A DNA stretch of 64,000 nucleotides from Novosphingobium sp. ST904. GTDB lineage: Bacteria > Pseudomonadota > Alphaproteobacteria > Sphingomonadales > Sphingomonadaceae. Positions within the stretch are counted from its first letter, which is position 1; each line of letters opens with the position of its first letter. A model generated the notes under the pieces. The model was not told the origin of the DNA. It did not search any database and saw only the letters and a program-made list of their open reading frames with translations. Shown here piece by piece: positions 24,872 through 33,464 of the stretch. The stretch spans positions 1 through 64,000 of the forward strand of contig NZ_LGJH01000147.1 of assembly GCF_001298105.1 (NCBI RefSeq). The letters are read 5' to 3'. The translations under genes were made by a program, and so were the position numbers.

Positions 24872-25504
24872 TCACGCGCGGTAGCGTTGACGATGGTCGA
24901 TCAGCCACGGGCCGAATTCGGCGAAGGACAGCGGCTCCAGAAACGAAAGGCCGTGGGCGCCCTCGCCTACCCAGCGCACCGCGGCCTTGCGTTCGCCCAG
25001 TCCCGGCACGGCAAGGGCGATCAGGCTGTCTCGCTCCATCGGCGCGGCGCAGGAAAGGCGTGCACCACCCTGCGAAAGGTCTTGCAGGCGGGCCTCGTGC
25101 CACTGGTGCCGGGCAAAGACTTCCGCGCCGCAATCGACATCGAAGCGCGGGCCACGGGCCACGCCTTCCGGCCCCATGCGGTTGGCGACATGGGCAAGAA
25201 GCGCGCTGACATGGACCACTTCGCCGAACTCCACGCCGATCCGTCCGTTCAGCGACCAGCGCACCTCACCGCGCAGCACGTCGCCCGCCTTGAGAGTGAT
25301 GGCCACGGCCTGGCCTGCCGCGTAGACTCCGTGGACCTCGGCCATGAGGCCGTTGTCCGAAATGTTGCGGATACGACAGATCGTCTCGCCGTTTTCGCTG
25401 GCGAGCTTGCCGATCAGCAGGATCGTGGTGACGCGTGGTCCACGTGGAACAATCGGGTTCGCCGCGCCCGCCGATGGCGACAGCGCGAAGGACGAATTCG
25501 GCAT
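24872..25504 (-). CDS. Tandem PilZ-domain protein
   Basis: A 210-residue soluble protein with two PilZ-like halves. The first (about 20-100) has CRIRNISDNGLMAEV; the second (about 120-200) has EARLQDLSQGGARLSC and GLSFLEPL. PilZ domains bind cyclic-di-GMP through an RxxxR...D/NxSxxG pattern; D/NxSxxG-like motifs are visible in both halves. It is the last gene of the mot-che operon, so a YcgR-like brake on the motor or on chemotaxis signalling is a reasonable inference. It could be the receptor for c-di-GMP set by the EAL protein at 17137. Confidence 0.82.
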   Translation of the reverse strand: MPNSSFALSPSAGAANPIVPRGPRVTTILLIGKLASENGETICRIRNISDNGLMAEVHGVYAAGQAVAITLKAGDVLRGEVRWSLNGRIGVEFGEVVHVSALLAHVANRMGPEGVARGPRFDVDCGAEVFARHQWHEARLQDLSQGGARLSCAAPMERDSLIALAVPGLGERKAAVRWVGEGAHGLSFLEPLSFAEFGPWLIDHRQRYRA

Positions 25505-25517
25505 TTCCGCTTCCCCC

Positions 25518-25955
25518 TCAGACCGGCGCGGCCTGCGTGACGACTACGCGCCGCACCAGATCCTTGCCGTAGACCTCGACGGCGGCATCCATCACCACCC
25601 GGCGGAAGGCGTCGACGCTCGGGATCATGCCGTCCGGCCCGCTGGCGAGCGGCGTGCGGTAGGTCCGCATGTTGACCGCGTTGAGCAGGAGCGGAAGCTG
25701 GCCCGTCACATCCTCGGCCTTGCCCTTGACGACTTCCACCTGGCACTCGAACGAGACATAGCCGGCAAGCCGGCCATCCGGGAAAGTGAGCGGCGCAAGC
25801 ATGGTGCCGGTGGGCACGAATTCGGTCTCCACCTTCACGGGGCCGAGATCGGGCATGACCTGCGGGAGGAACTGTCTGGCGGCATAGGCGCCGCCCACGC
25901 CGACCCCGGTGCCCACGACAAGGGCGACGAGGCCGATCACGATCCGCTTGATCAC
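25518..25955 (-). CDS. FliL-like membrane-anchored protein
   Basis: A 145-residue protein with one N-terminal membrane helix (IGLVALVVGTGVGVGGAYAA) and a small periplasmic domain (GRLAGYVSFECQVEVV... LLLNAVNMRTYRTPLASGPDGMIPSVDAFRRVVMDAAVEVYGKDLVRRVVVTQ). Layout and length match FliL, a stator-associated protein, and it directly follows motB. A separate, more typical fliL is at 54136. The start is GTG at 25955 with GGAG six bases upstream. I call it FliL-like by architecture, not by a strict motif. Confidence 0.6.
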   Translation of the reverse strand: MIKRIVIGLVALVVGTGVGVGGAYAARQFLPQVMPDLGPVKVETEFVPTGTMLAPLTFPDGRLAGYVSFECQVEVVKGKAEDVTGQLPLLLNAVNMRTYRTPLASGPDGMIPSVDAFRRVVMDAAVEVYGKDLVRRVVVTQAAPV

Positions 25956-25982
25956 GGTAATCTCCAGTCTTTGCCCATCACG

Positions 25983-26849
25983 TCAGAACTTGAAGCTCGC
26001 ATCGCGCGGAAGCGCGGAAGGCTCGGCCATGACGACGATGGTGATGCGGCGGTTTTCGGGGCGGTCCGGGCGGTCGGGATAGACCGGCTCGGTCCCCGCC
26101 TTGGCGACCACTTCGGCGAAGCGATCCGCCGGCAGTCCCGAGGCGACCATCGCCGCGCGCGCCGATAGCGCGCGCTGGGCGGAAAGGGTCCAGTTGGCCT
26201 CGCTCTGGCCGCCGGTGCTGTCGGTATGGCCCTCGATCGCGACCTGAGCGCCGGTTCCGGCGAGCTTGCGGGCGATCCGGCCAAGCAGGTTGCGGGCATA
26301 GTCGTTGAGCTCGGCAGTGCCGCCCTTGAACATGGAGCGGTTGGCATTGTCCATGAGATGGATGCGGAAACCGTCGCGATCGGGCTCGACGTCGATGTTG
26401 CGCTTGCCCTGCGAAGGGTCAACCGGCGGGTCGAGCGAGAGCTGCATTTCCTGGGCCATGACGCGCAGCGCCGCCTCGGGAATGTCGGCGGTGCCGCCGC
26501 GGGCCGCGCCCTTGGTGCCCGCTTCGGCCGAGGGTTCGCCCAAGGCCTCGCTGTCGGAGGACTGGTTGCGGCGGCTGTGCCCGCCAAGCCCGGCCTGCGA
26601 ACCGGGAAGGCTGGTCAGCGTCGTGGCCGGGGAGGATTTTTCGGCATTGGGCGAGAAATATTCCGCCAGCCCCTTGAGCTGCTCCTTGTCCGGGTTGGCC
26701 AGCAGCCAGAGCAGCATGAAGAAGGCCATCATCGCGGTCACGAAGTCGGCATAGGCGACTTTCCACGCACCGCCGTGATGGCCGGCATGCGCGTGTTTCT
26801 TGACCTTGCGGATGACGATAGTGGGATGTTCGTCGTTGCCCCGTGCCAC
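25983..26849 (-). CDS. motB: Flagellar stator protein MotB
   Basis: A 288-residue stator subunit. The N-terminal cytoplasmic tail leads into one helix with the proton-binding Asp (WKVAYADFVTAMMAFFMLLWLL). A plug/linker of about 100 residues follows, then the OmpA-like peptidoglycan-binding domain (VAIEGHTDSTGG, NWTLSAQRALSARAAMVASGL, NRRITIVV). The start is GTG at 26849. It is placed 7 kb downstream of motA in the same operon with the che genes between them, instead of next to motA. Confidence 0.96.
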   Translation of the reverse strand: MARGNDEHPTIVIRKVKKHAHAGHHGGAWKVAYADFVTAMMAFFMLLWLLANPDKEQLKGLAEYFSPNAEKSSPATTLTSLPGSQAGLGGHSRRNQSSDSEALGEPSAEAGTKGAARGGTADIPEAALRVMAQEMQLSLDPPVDPSQGKRNIDVEPDRDGFRIHLMDNANRSMFKGGTAELNDYARNLLGRIARKLAGTGAQVAIEGHTDSTGGQSEANWTLSAQRALSARAAMVASGLPADRFAEVVAKAGTEPVYPDRPDRPENRRITIVVMAEPSALPRDASFKF

Positions 26850-26861
26850 GCTCCGAATTCC

Positions 26862-27173
26862 TCAGTCGAGAGCGGCGCGAAGCCGGTCCTGCATCACGCT
26901 CAGGCGTACCTGGCCAACCGCGTCGCCCACGCTCTGCCCGCCCGCCACGCGGTCGAGCAGCGCGGCGCTCTCGTCCACGTGCTGGGCGATCAGGTCGAAG
27001 GCCTGGAGCTGGTCGATATAGTCGAGGACGAAACGCTCATCGGTCACGAGCACCCCGGCCAGTTGCTCCAGCAGTTCGCGGGCCACGCGCATCTCGCGCG
27101 CCAGGGCCTGCCAGAGCGGCGCGGCCGGCCCTTCGACCGATCCTGCCGCCAGCCCCTGATTATCCATTGTCAT
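26862..27173 (-). CDS. Small helical protein in chemotaxis operon
   Basis: A 103-residue all-helical protein between cheD and motB that I do not recognise with certainty. The core is LWQALAREMRVARELLEQLAGVLVTDERFVLDYIDQLQAFDLIAQHVDESAALLDRVAGG. The pattern of a long hairpin with QLQAFDLIAQHV recalls the phosphatase helix region of CheZ (DFQDLTGQ), and the operon otherwise lacks a CheZ; this is only a hypothesis. The start at 27173 has AGGGGG five bases upstream; an ATG two codons later is possible. Confidence 0.7.
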   Translation of the reverse strand: MTMDNQGLAAGSVEGPAAPLWQALAREMRVARELLEQLAGVLVTDERFVLDYIDQLQAFDLIAQHVDESAALLDRVAGGQSVGDAVGQVRLSVMQDRLRAALD

Positions 27174-27208
27174 TGCTTCCCCCTGAATTTCCGTCCGCTG
27201 TGCCATGG

Positions 27209-27739
27209 TCAGAACAGCTCCAGTTCGCCGGTCGGCTGGAAGACCGGCATGGGCTTGGGACGGACGACCGGCGGCAGCGGCTGGTCCTTCACCAGCGTCG
27301 CGCGTACGCGGCCCTCGTAAGGCATGAATTCCACCTTGCGCGCCTGTGTGCCGCCAAGATCGCAGTGATCGAGCGCGATCCCTTCGGTCTGCATGAAGTT
27401 CCGCGCGAACTGCCCGTTCTTGGTGCCGATCCCGCCCAGTCCGGCCACGATGTTGGCGCCGCCGTAAAGGTGGCCCCGCAGGCGCGAACGCTGTGCGCCG
27501 CGCTTCATCAGGGCATTGATCAGCAGTTCCATCGCATGGACGCCATAGCGCTGCATGTCCGCCGGATTCACCGGCGCATCGGCGCCCGGCTCCCCCAGCA
27601 GGAAGTGGTTCATACCGCCCACCCGCGCGACCGGGTCTTGCAGGCAAGCCGATACGCACGACCCCAGCAGCGTCGAGATGACGACGCCGGGCTGGTTGAC
27701 GACATGATATTCACCCTGGACGATGGCAACGCGGCGCAT
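27209..27739 (-). CDS. cheD: Chemoreceptor glutamine deamidase CheD
   Basis: A 176-residue CheD. The catalytic Cys28 is in LLGSCVSACLQDP and His45 is in GGMNHFLLGE; the GHLYGGANI strand is conserved. It deamidates Gln residues in receptors and can bind CheC or CheY-P. The C-terminal 30 residues, rich in Pro and Val, are an extension. It starts 5 bp after the cheY stop. Confidence 0.95.
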   Translation of the reverse strand: MRRVAIVQGEYHVVNQPGVVISTLLGSCVSACLQDPVARVGGMNHFLLGEPGADAPVNPADMQRYGVHAMELLINALMKRGAQRSRLRGHLYGGANIVAGLGGIGTKNGQFARNFMQTEGIALDHCDLGGTQARKVEFMPYEGRVRATLVKDQPLPPVVRPKPMPVFQPTGELELF

Positions 27740-27744
27740 GTCGG

Positions 27745-28134
27745 TCAGACCAGTTCACCAAAGACGCGTTCGATCTTTTCCTTCAGCGCGGCAGGCGCGA
27801 AAGGCTTCACGACGTAGTTGTTCACGCCCAGTGCCGCAGCTTTCTGGACGACTTCCTTGTCCGCCGAGCCGGTGAGCATGATGAACACCGTCTTGCCGAT
27901 CACCGGGTCCTGACGAACCGCTTCCAGGAACTCCAGCCCGTCCATGTCGGGCATGTTGTAGTCCGAGATGATGAGGTGAACCCGGTCGGACTTGATCGCG
28001 GCCAGCGCTTCCGCCGGCCCCGCCTTGTCGCGAATATCCTTGAAACCCAGATCCTGAAGCGTGCGACGGATCATCGCGCGCATACTCGTCTGATCGTCGA
28101 CCACCATTACTTTTATTGCAGACGCTGCCGGCAT
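27745..28134 (-). CDS. cheY: Chemotaxis response regulator CheY
   Basis: A 129-residue single receiver domain: VMVVDDQTSMRAMIRRTL, phospho-acceptor Asp58 (LIISDYNMPDMDG), the switch Thr in FIMLTGSADK, and the Lys in NYVVKPF. All catalytic residues are present, so it is a functional CheY and the likely motor-binding output. The start at 28134 has GGAG six bases upstream. A second CheY-like gene is at 32764-33129. Confidence 0.95.
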   Translation of the reverse strand: MPAASAIKVMVVDDQTSMRAMIRRTLQDLGFKDIRDKAGPAEALAAIKSDRVHLIISDYNMPDMDGLEFLEAVRQDPVIGKTVFIMLTGSADKEVVQKAAALGVNNYVVKPFAPAALKEKIERVFGELV

Positions 28135-28146
28135 GAACCGCTCCAT

Positions 28147-29177
28147 TTACCGCCGACACGCGCCGAGGATAGCCTCGGGCATGGCGGACAAACTGAATTC
28201 CTTCTCGACCGCGCCCGCCTCGAAGGCGGCGCGCGGCATTCCGTAGACCACGCAGTTTCCCGGCTCTGGCCGAGCGTGCGGGCCCCGGCGTCGCGCATGG
28301 CCTTGAGGCCAAGGGCGCCGTCCGATCCCATTCCGGTGAGGATCACCCCGACCGCGCGCGAACCGAGCCGCGAAACCGACCGGAACAGCACGTCGACCGA
28401 AGGCCGGTGACCGCTGACGGTATCCCCCGCGACCAGCTTGACCTGGCCGCTGGTGCCGCCAAGCAGTTCCATGTGCTGGCCGCCGCCCGGAGCGAGGTAG
28501 ACCGTGCCCCGGCGCAGGTTCATGCCGTTCTGGGCCTCGACGACCTGCACGCGCGCTGCCTTGTCCAGGCGCACGGCGAAGCTGCCGGTGAAGATCGCGG
28601 GCATGTGCTGGACCACCAGCACCGGCGGGCAATCCGGCGGCAGGGCGCCGATGATCGAGAACAGCGCTTCCACGCCGCCGGTGGAGGCGCCCACCGCGAT
28701 CACCACGTCGCGCAAGCTGCCCTGCGCGGCGTTGACCGGCGTGGGCGGGCTCGCCGTGCGGCGCACCGAGGAGCGCGCCGCGGCCTTGACGATCTTGCGC
28801 AGCAGCGCACCGTCCTGCGCGATTTCCAGCGGATTGCCGGAAGGCTTGGCGATGCAGTCCACCGCACCGAGACGCATGGCCTCGATGGTCGCTTCCGTCC
28901 CGCGCGCGGTCAGCGTCGAACACATGACCACCGGCATCGGGCGCAGGCGCATGATGCGTTCGAGGAAGGACAGGCCGTCCATCCCCGGCATCTCGATATC
29001 GAGCGTGACCACGTCGGGATTGAGCGACTTGATCATCTCGCGCGCGGCATGGGGCTCGGGCGCCATGCCGACGACCTCGATGCCCGGATCCTGGCTCAGC
29101 AGCTTGTTCAGCAGCGCGCGCATCGCGGCGCTGTCGTCGACGATGAGGACACGGGTCTTTTCGGGCGCTACCGTCAT
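28147..29177 (-). CDS. cheB: Chemotaxis methylesterase CheB (frameshifted)
   Basis: A receptor methylesterase/deamidase. The receiver domain (1-120) has Asp60 (VTLDIEMPGMDG). The esterase domain has catalytic Ser165 (AVGASTGG), the His in QHMPAIFTGSFA and the Asp in LTGMGSDGALGL. Near 28268 the frame breaks: one missing G after GCCAG would restore EPGNCVVYGMPRAAFEAGAVEKEF to the true stop at 28147 (1,031 bp = 343 codons + 2). As written, the protein ends out of frame with an abnormal Arg/Ser-rich tail. It overlaps cheR by ATGA. Likely an assembly error. Confidence 0.92.
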
Positions 29178-30061
29178 GCGGCGCCTCCGTCGTTGCGGGC
29201 GTAGATCGTCTGGCCGACAGGCTTCATCAGCCGCGCGGCGGGACCGATCAGGCGTTCCGAATGGCCGATATAGAGATAGCCGCCGGGCGCCAGCATCTCG
29301 ACGAAGCGCGCCTCCAGCTCGGCCTTGGCGGTATCGTCGAAATAGATCATCACGTTACGGCAGAAGATCACGTCGTACTTGCGCCGCATCGGCCAGGGCT
29401 CGAACAAATTGAGCACGCGGGCCGCCACCAGCTCGCGCAGCGGCTCGACCACGACGTGCTCGCCGCCGGCTTCCTCGCGCATCCAGCGCTTGCGATAGGT
29501 TTCCGGGATCGGCTCGACCGTGGCGGCGGGATAGCGCGCCTCCTGTACGGACTGCACGACATGCGGGGCAATATCGGTGGCCAGCAGGCGCACATCGCCC
29601 TGCCGCAGCCATGCCGCGCTGGTCGGGCCGTCTCCGGCAAGGCACATGGCGATGGAATAGACTTCCTCACCGCTGGAGCAGCCGGCCGACCAGATGCGCA
29701 CCTTTTCGCCCCGGCGCGCGCGGTCCTGCAGCATCGGCAGGACATCGCGGCGCAAGTGGTCGAAGTGGTGGTTCTCGCGGAAGAAATGCGTGTGGTTGGT
29801 GGTCAGCGCCACCACCATGGCATGACGTTCCACGGCATCGCGCTGGACCAGCGCGACGTAGTCCACGAAGCTGGACAACCCATGCTCGCGCAGGCGGCGG
29901 CTCAGGCGCGAGTGGACGAGCGTCATCTTGGCCTCGACCAGATGGATGCGCGCCTCCCGCTGCATGATCGCGGCGATGTCGCGGAACTGCGCGGGGCGCA
30001 GTTCGGCCGTGCCGGACAGCGCGCTCCCGCTCATTCCTTCAGGGGCAGCCAGCGTGCTCAT
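29174..30061 (-). CDS. cheR: Chemotaxis methyltransferase CheR
   Basis: A 295-residue SAM-dependent methyltransferase of receptor glutamates. The N-terminal helical domain (RLSRRLREHGLSSFVDYVALV) precedes the catalytic part with NHTHFFRENHHFDHL, RIWSAGCSSGEEVYSIAM (SAM site), VRLLATDIAPHVV and DVIFCRNVMIYFDD. The start at 30061 overlaps the cheW stop (TGATG). The MCP at 59045 has a C-terminal xWxxF that could tether it. Confidence 0.95.
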   Translation of the reverse strand: MSTLAAPEGMSGSALSGTAELRPAQFRDIAAIMQREARIHLVEAKMTLVHSRLSRRLREHGLSSFVDYVALVQRDAVERHAMVVALTTNHTHFFRENHHFDHLRRDVLPMLQDRARRGEKVRIWSAGCSSGEEVYSIAMCLAGDGPTSAAWLRQGDVRLLATDIAPHVVQSVQEARYPAATVEPIPETYRKRWMREEAGGEHVVVEPLRELVAARVLNLFEPWPMRRKYDVIFCRNVMIYFDDTAKAELEARFVEMLAPGGYLYIGHSERLIGPAARLMKPVGQTIYARNDGGAA

Positions 30062-30552
30062 CAGGCCACGAAGTCCGGGACCTGCCGGGTCAGGCTCAGC
30101 GCGTCGAGGTCGAGCAGCAGGCACATGGCTTCGGCATTGGCCGCGTCATGCGTGCGGCGCTCGATCTTGACAAGGCCGGCGATGGCGCCCTGTTCGTTGA
30201 TCTCGACATCCGGCGCAGGCTGGATCTCGCTGCCCTGGATCACGACGATGTCCTGCACTTCGTCCACCAGAAAGCCGGCGTGACGACCGGCAATGGTGAC
30301 GACGAGGATGCACGAGCGCGAATGCAGTTCGCTCGGCGCCCAGCCCAGGCGCTCGGACAGGCCGACCACGGGAACCACCGAACCACGCAGGTTGGTCACG
30401 CCCTTCACGTAAGGCGGGACACTCGGCAGCGGGGTCGGTTCTTCCCACTCGCGGATTTCCAGCAGCGAACGCATGTCGATGCCGAACAGGCGGCTGCCCA
30501 GCGTGAAGGTGACGATCTTGCGTTCGTCGAGTTCGGTGTCTTCGGTGCTCAT
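30061..30552 (-). CDS. cheW: Chemotaxis coupling protein CheW
   Basis: A 163-residue CheW: KIVTFTLGSRLFGIDMRSLLEIREWEEPTPLPSVPPYVKGVTNLRGSVVPVVGL, then GFLVDEVQDIVVI. It couples receptors to CheA. It is a little longer than E. coli CheW at both ends. It overlaps the cheA stop by ATGA. Confidence 0.96.
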   Translation of the reverse strand: MSTEDTELDERKIVTFTLGSRLFGIDMRSLLEIREWEEPTPLPSVPPYVKGVTNLRGSVVPVVGLSERLGWAPSELHSRSCILVVTIAGRHAGFLVDEVQDIVVIQGSEIQPAPDVEINEQGAIAGLVKIERRTHDAANAEAMCLLLDLDALSLTRQVPDFVA

Positions 30553-32767
30553 GCTGCCATTCCTTTCAGCGCATACTTGGAAGAGCCGCCGGTCGGCGCG
30601 ACCAGGGCATCGATGTCGAGGATCAGCGCGATCGAGCCGTCGCCGAGGATGGTGGCGCCGCCGAGCCCGCGGATCGGGTGGAGGTTGTCCTCCAGGCTCT
30701 TGATCACGACTTCGCGGCGGTTATCGATCGTGTCGACCATGAGGCCGACGTTCCCGGCCGTCTCGCTTTCGACGATGATGACGAGCGATTCCTCGGGCGG
30801 ACGGTTCGAACCGACGCCGAACATCTCTCCGACCCGGCGCACCGGCAGGTACTGGCCGCGCAGTTCGATGACCTCCGAGGTCGGCGAGGTCGCCTGCACC
30901 TGTCCCGGTTCGGGCTGGACGGTTTCCACCACGTTGGCGAGCGGCAGCACGAAGCGCTGGTCGCTCAGGCGCACGATCATGCCGTCGAGGATCGCCAGCG
31001 TCAGCGGCAGGCCCATCGAGAAGGTCGTCCCCTCTCCCGGCACCGAGTGGATTTCCAGACGGCCGCCCAGCGCCTCGACGTTCGAGCGGACCACGTCCAT
31101 GCCGACGCCGCGACCCGAGATGTTCGAGATCGTCTCCGCCGTGGAGAACCCCGGCGCGCAGATCAGGCCGTCGATCTCCTCGTCGGAGATCTGGGCGTCC
31201 GCCGCGATGATGCCGCGCTCGATCGCCTTGGCGCGCACCCGTTCGCGGTTGATGCCGCGCCCGTCGTCACGCACGCGCACGATGATGCGCGCGCCTTTCT
31301 GCTCGGCCGAAAGGTGGATGGTGCCTTCGGCGGGCTTGCCGGCGGCGAGGCGCTCCTCGGCGCTTTCGATGCCGTGGTCCACCGCGTTGCGGATCATGTG
31401 AGTCAGCGGATCGCCGATCTTCTCGATCACACCCTTGTCCACCTCGGTCATCTCGCCGATGGTTTCGAGCACGACCTTCTTGCCGGTTTCGGCCGAAAGG
31501 TCGCGCAGCATGCGGGGCACGCGCGAGAACGCCTGCTTGATCGGCTGCGCGCGCAGCGACATGACGTTGTCCTGGATCTGGCGCGTCAGGCGCGACAGTT
31601 CGGGAAGCTCGACACGTTCCTGGTCGGCGGGCGAAAGCCGGTCCGACAGGATCGATCCCCGGATCACCAGTTCGCCCACGAGGTTCAGCAACTGGTCGAG
31701 CTTGGACAGATCGACGCGGATGGACTGCGCCACTTCGACGCTGGCCTGCCGCGCTTCCGCCTTCGGCTTCCCCGGCGCTGCCGCCGGCGAAACCGCCGCC
31801 GCCGGAGACACCGCAGCAGCCACCACGGGGGCCGGTTCGACCGGCACGAGCGTCAGCAGCTCTTCCGGAGCGGCAGCGGTTCGAACACGCCGAAGCCGTC
31901 GAATTCATCGGCGACGGATTGTTCCACCACCACCATGGTAACGACCGCTTCCTCGCGCTCGATCTCGATCAGCGAGTCCGGTGCCACGAAGTCGAAACAG
32001 TCGCGAATGTCCTGTTCGCCCACGGTGCCGGGAACGTGCAGGGTCCAGACGAAATAACTGTCCTCGGGGTCGAGGTCGCGCAGGCCGGGCAGCGTGTCCA
32101 TCTCGACACCGGTAACGGCAGCGCCCATGTCCTCCAGTTCGCGGATCACCAGCATCGGCTCGCCGCCATTGGCCAGCGCGCCGCGCGACGGGCCGAAGCG
32201 AACCGTCCATCCGGCGGGTTCGGCGGGCTCGGCCGGGGCGAAGTCCTCAAGGTCGACCGCCACCGGCTCGAAGCCGAAGGGATCGAAGTCCTCGATCACC
32301 GCGGCAACCGGGGTGAAGCCGAAATCATCCGCCTCCGCAGCGGGAACGGGTGCCGCGACCGGCTCTGCCGCCGCGACCGCACCCTTGCTTTCCAGCACCG
32401 CGTCGAGCTGCTCGAGCATCGCGGCGTCCGCCGGCGGCTCGGTGCCGCTCTGCGCGGCGGTAACGTGGTCCGACAGGATATCGAATGCGCCCAGCATGAT
32501 CTGGGTCACTTCGGCGCTGGCCGGGATGCGCCCGCCGCGCACTTCGTCGAGCACGTTCTCGAACCGGTGCGAGAAGGCGAGCAGCGCGGCATGGCCGAAG
32601 GCGCCCGAACCGCCCTTGATCGAGTGGACCGCGCGGAACACGCCGGCGATCGTCTCGGACGAGACATCGCCCTCGGCCATGGCCGAAAGACCCTGCTCGG
32701 CCACGGCGAGACCTTCGACACACTCCTCGAAGAAGATGCCCTGGATTTCGTCGAGTTCGTCGCTCAC
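30549..32767 (-). CDS. cheA: Chemotaxis histidine kinase CheA (frameshifted)
   Basis: A CheA split into two frames that need one added base near 31870 (2,219 bp = 739 codons + 2); corrected length is about 739 residues. P1: phospho-acceptor His48 (RAVHSIKGGSG). P2-like: an acidic region rich in Asp/Phe/Glu, about 130-300. P3 dimerisation: VDLSKLDQLLNLVGELVI. P4 kinase: HMIRNAVDHGIESAEER (N box), VRDDGRGINRERV (G1), ISGRGVGMDVVRSNVEALGG (G2). P5: CheW-like C-terminus (LPLANVVETV, LRGQYLPVRRV). Start GTG at 32767, overlapping the cheY stop. Without correction the kinase would be lost, so error is more likely than decay. Confidence 0.93.
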
Positions 32768-33129
32768 GGGCAGACGCGGCGCACCGCCGCCCCCAGTTTG
32801 GCCGCTTCGAACGGCTTGGTGATCCAGCCGGTGGCCCCTGCTTCGCGCGCACGGGTCTTCTTCTCGTCCGAGAATTCGGTGGACAGCACCAGGATCGGGG
32901 TCCCCCGGAATTCCGGCACCGCGCGCACCGCCTCGATCAGTTCGAAGCCGTCCATCTTGGGCATGTTGATATCGGTGATGAGCAGGTCCGGCTTCACTTC
33001 ATGCATGCGCTCGAGGCCGTGCTCGCCGTCATCGGCGACTTCGACCTGGAAGCCCTGCGCAGCCAGCGAGGCCTTTAGAAGCATCCGCATCGAGGCGGAG
33101 TCATCGACGGTCAGGATGAGTTTGCTCAC
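32764..33129 (-). CDS. CheY-like response regulator
   Basis: A 121-residue single receiver domain: LILTVDDSASMRMLLKASL, acceptor Asp53 (LLITDINMPKMDG), ILVLSTEFSDEKK with Ser in place of the usual switch Thr, and the Lys in GWITKPFEAAKL. It resembles the CheY1-type regulators next to cheA that may act as phosphate sinks. It overlaps both the STAS gene and cheA by 4 bp. Confidence 0.93.
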   Translation of the reverse strand: MSKLILTVDDSASMRMLLKASLAAQGFQVEVADDGEHGLERMHEVKPDLLITDINMPKMDGFELIEAVRAVPEFRGTPILVLSTEFSDEKKTRAREAGATGWITKPFEAAKLGAAVRRVCP

Positions 33130-33464
33130 GACGGAAATTCCTCTTCAGAAAAGCCGACGGCTTCTGCCAGTCCGCAGGCCTGCACGCGCTCGACGAAGGC
33201 CGTGCTGGGATTGACGATCTCGAATTCATGGCCGGCCTCGCGCGCTTCGGCGCGGGCGGCGACAAGCAGTTGAAGCACCGCCTGTCCCACGGTCTCGACC
33301 TGGCTCGCATCGATGTGCATCGCGCCATCGAAGTCGCAGGCAAGGACCATGCGGACCCGCAGGTCCTCCGCGGTCACGGTGGACCCATGGACAGGCAGTT
33401 GCAGCGAGCGATCCTCGCTGGCCAGCCCGGCTTCGGGGCTGACGGTTTCAGGCAGGCTTGGCAT
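33126..33464 (-). CDS. STAS-domain protein in motility operon
   Basis: A 112-residue STAS (anti-sigma antagonist type) protein: LRVRMVLACDFDGAMHIDASQVETVGQAVLQLLVAARAEAREAGHEFEIVNPSTAFVERVQACGLAEAVGF. The fold is clear from the beta-alpha order and the DASQVETVG strand-loop, where SpoIIAA-like proteins carry the phosphorylatable Ser. Similar proteins accompany cheA-cheW operons in other bacteria. It overlaps motA by 17 bp. The partner is unknown. Confidence 0.82.
   Translation of the reverse strand: MPSLPETVSPEAGLASEDRSLQLPVHGSTVTAEDLRVRMVLACDFDGAMHIDASQVETVGQAVLQLLVAARAEAREAGHEFEIVNPSTAFVERVQACGLAEAVGFSEEEFPS

Noticed and set aside
30549..32767. Two separate genes for an Hpt protein and a short CheA
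   Set aside because: The two frames join exactly with one added base and show the single-gene P1-P5 order; the frame break lies between P2 and P3.
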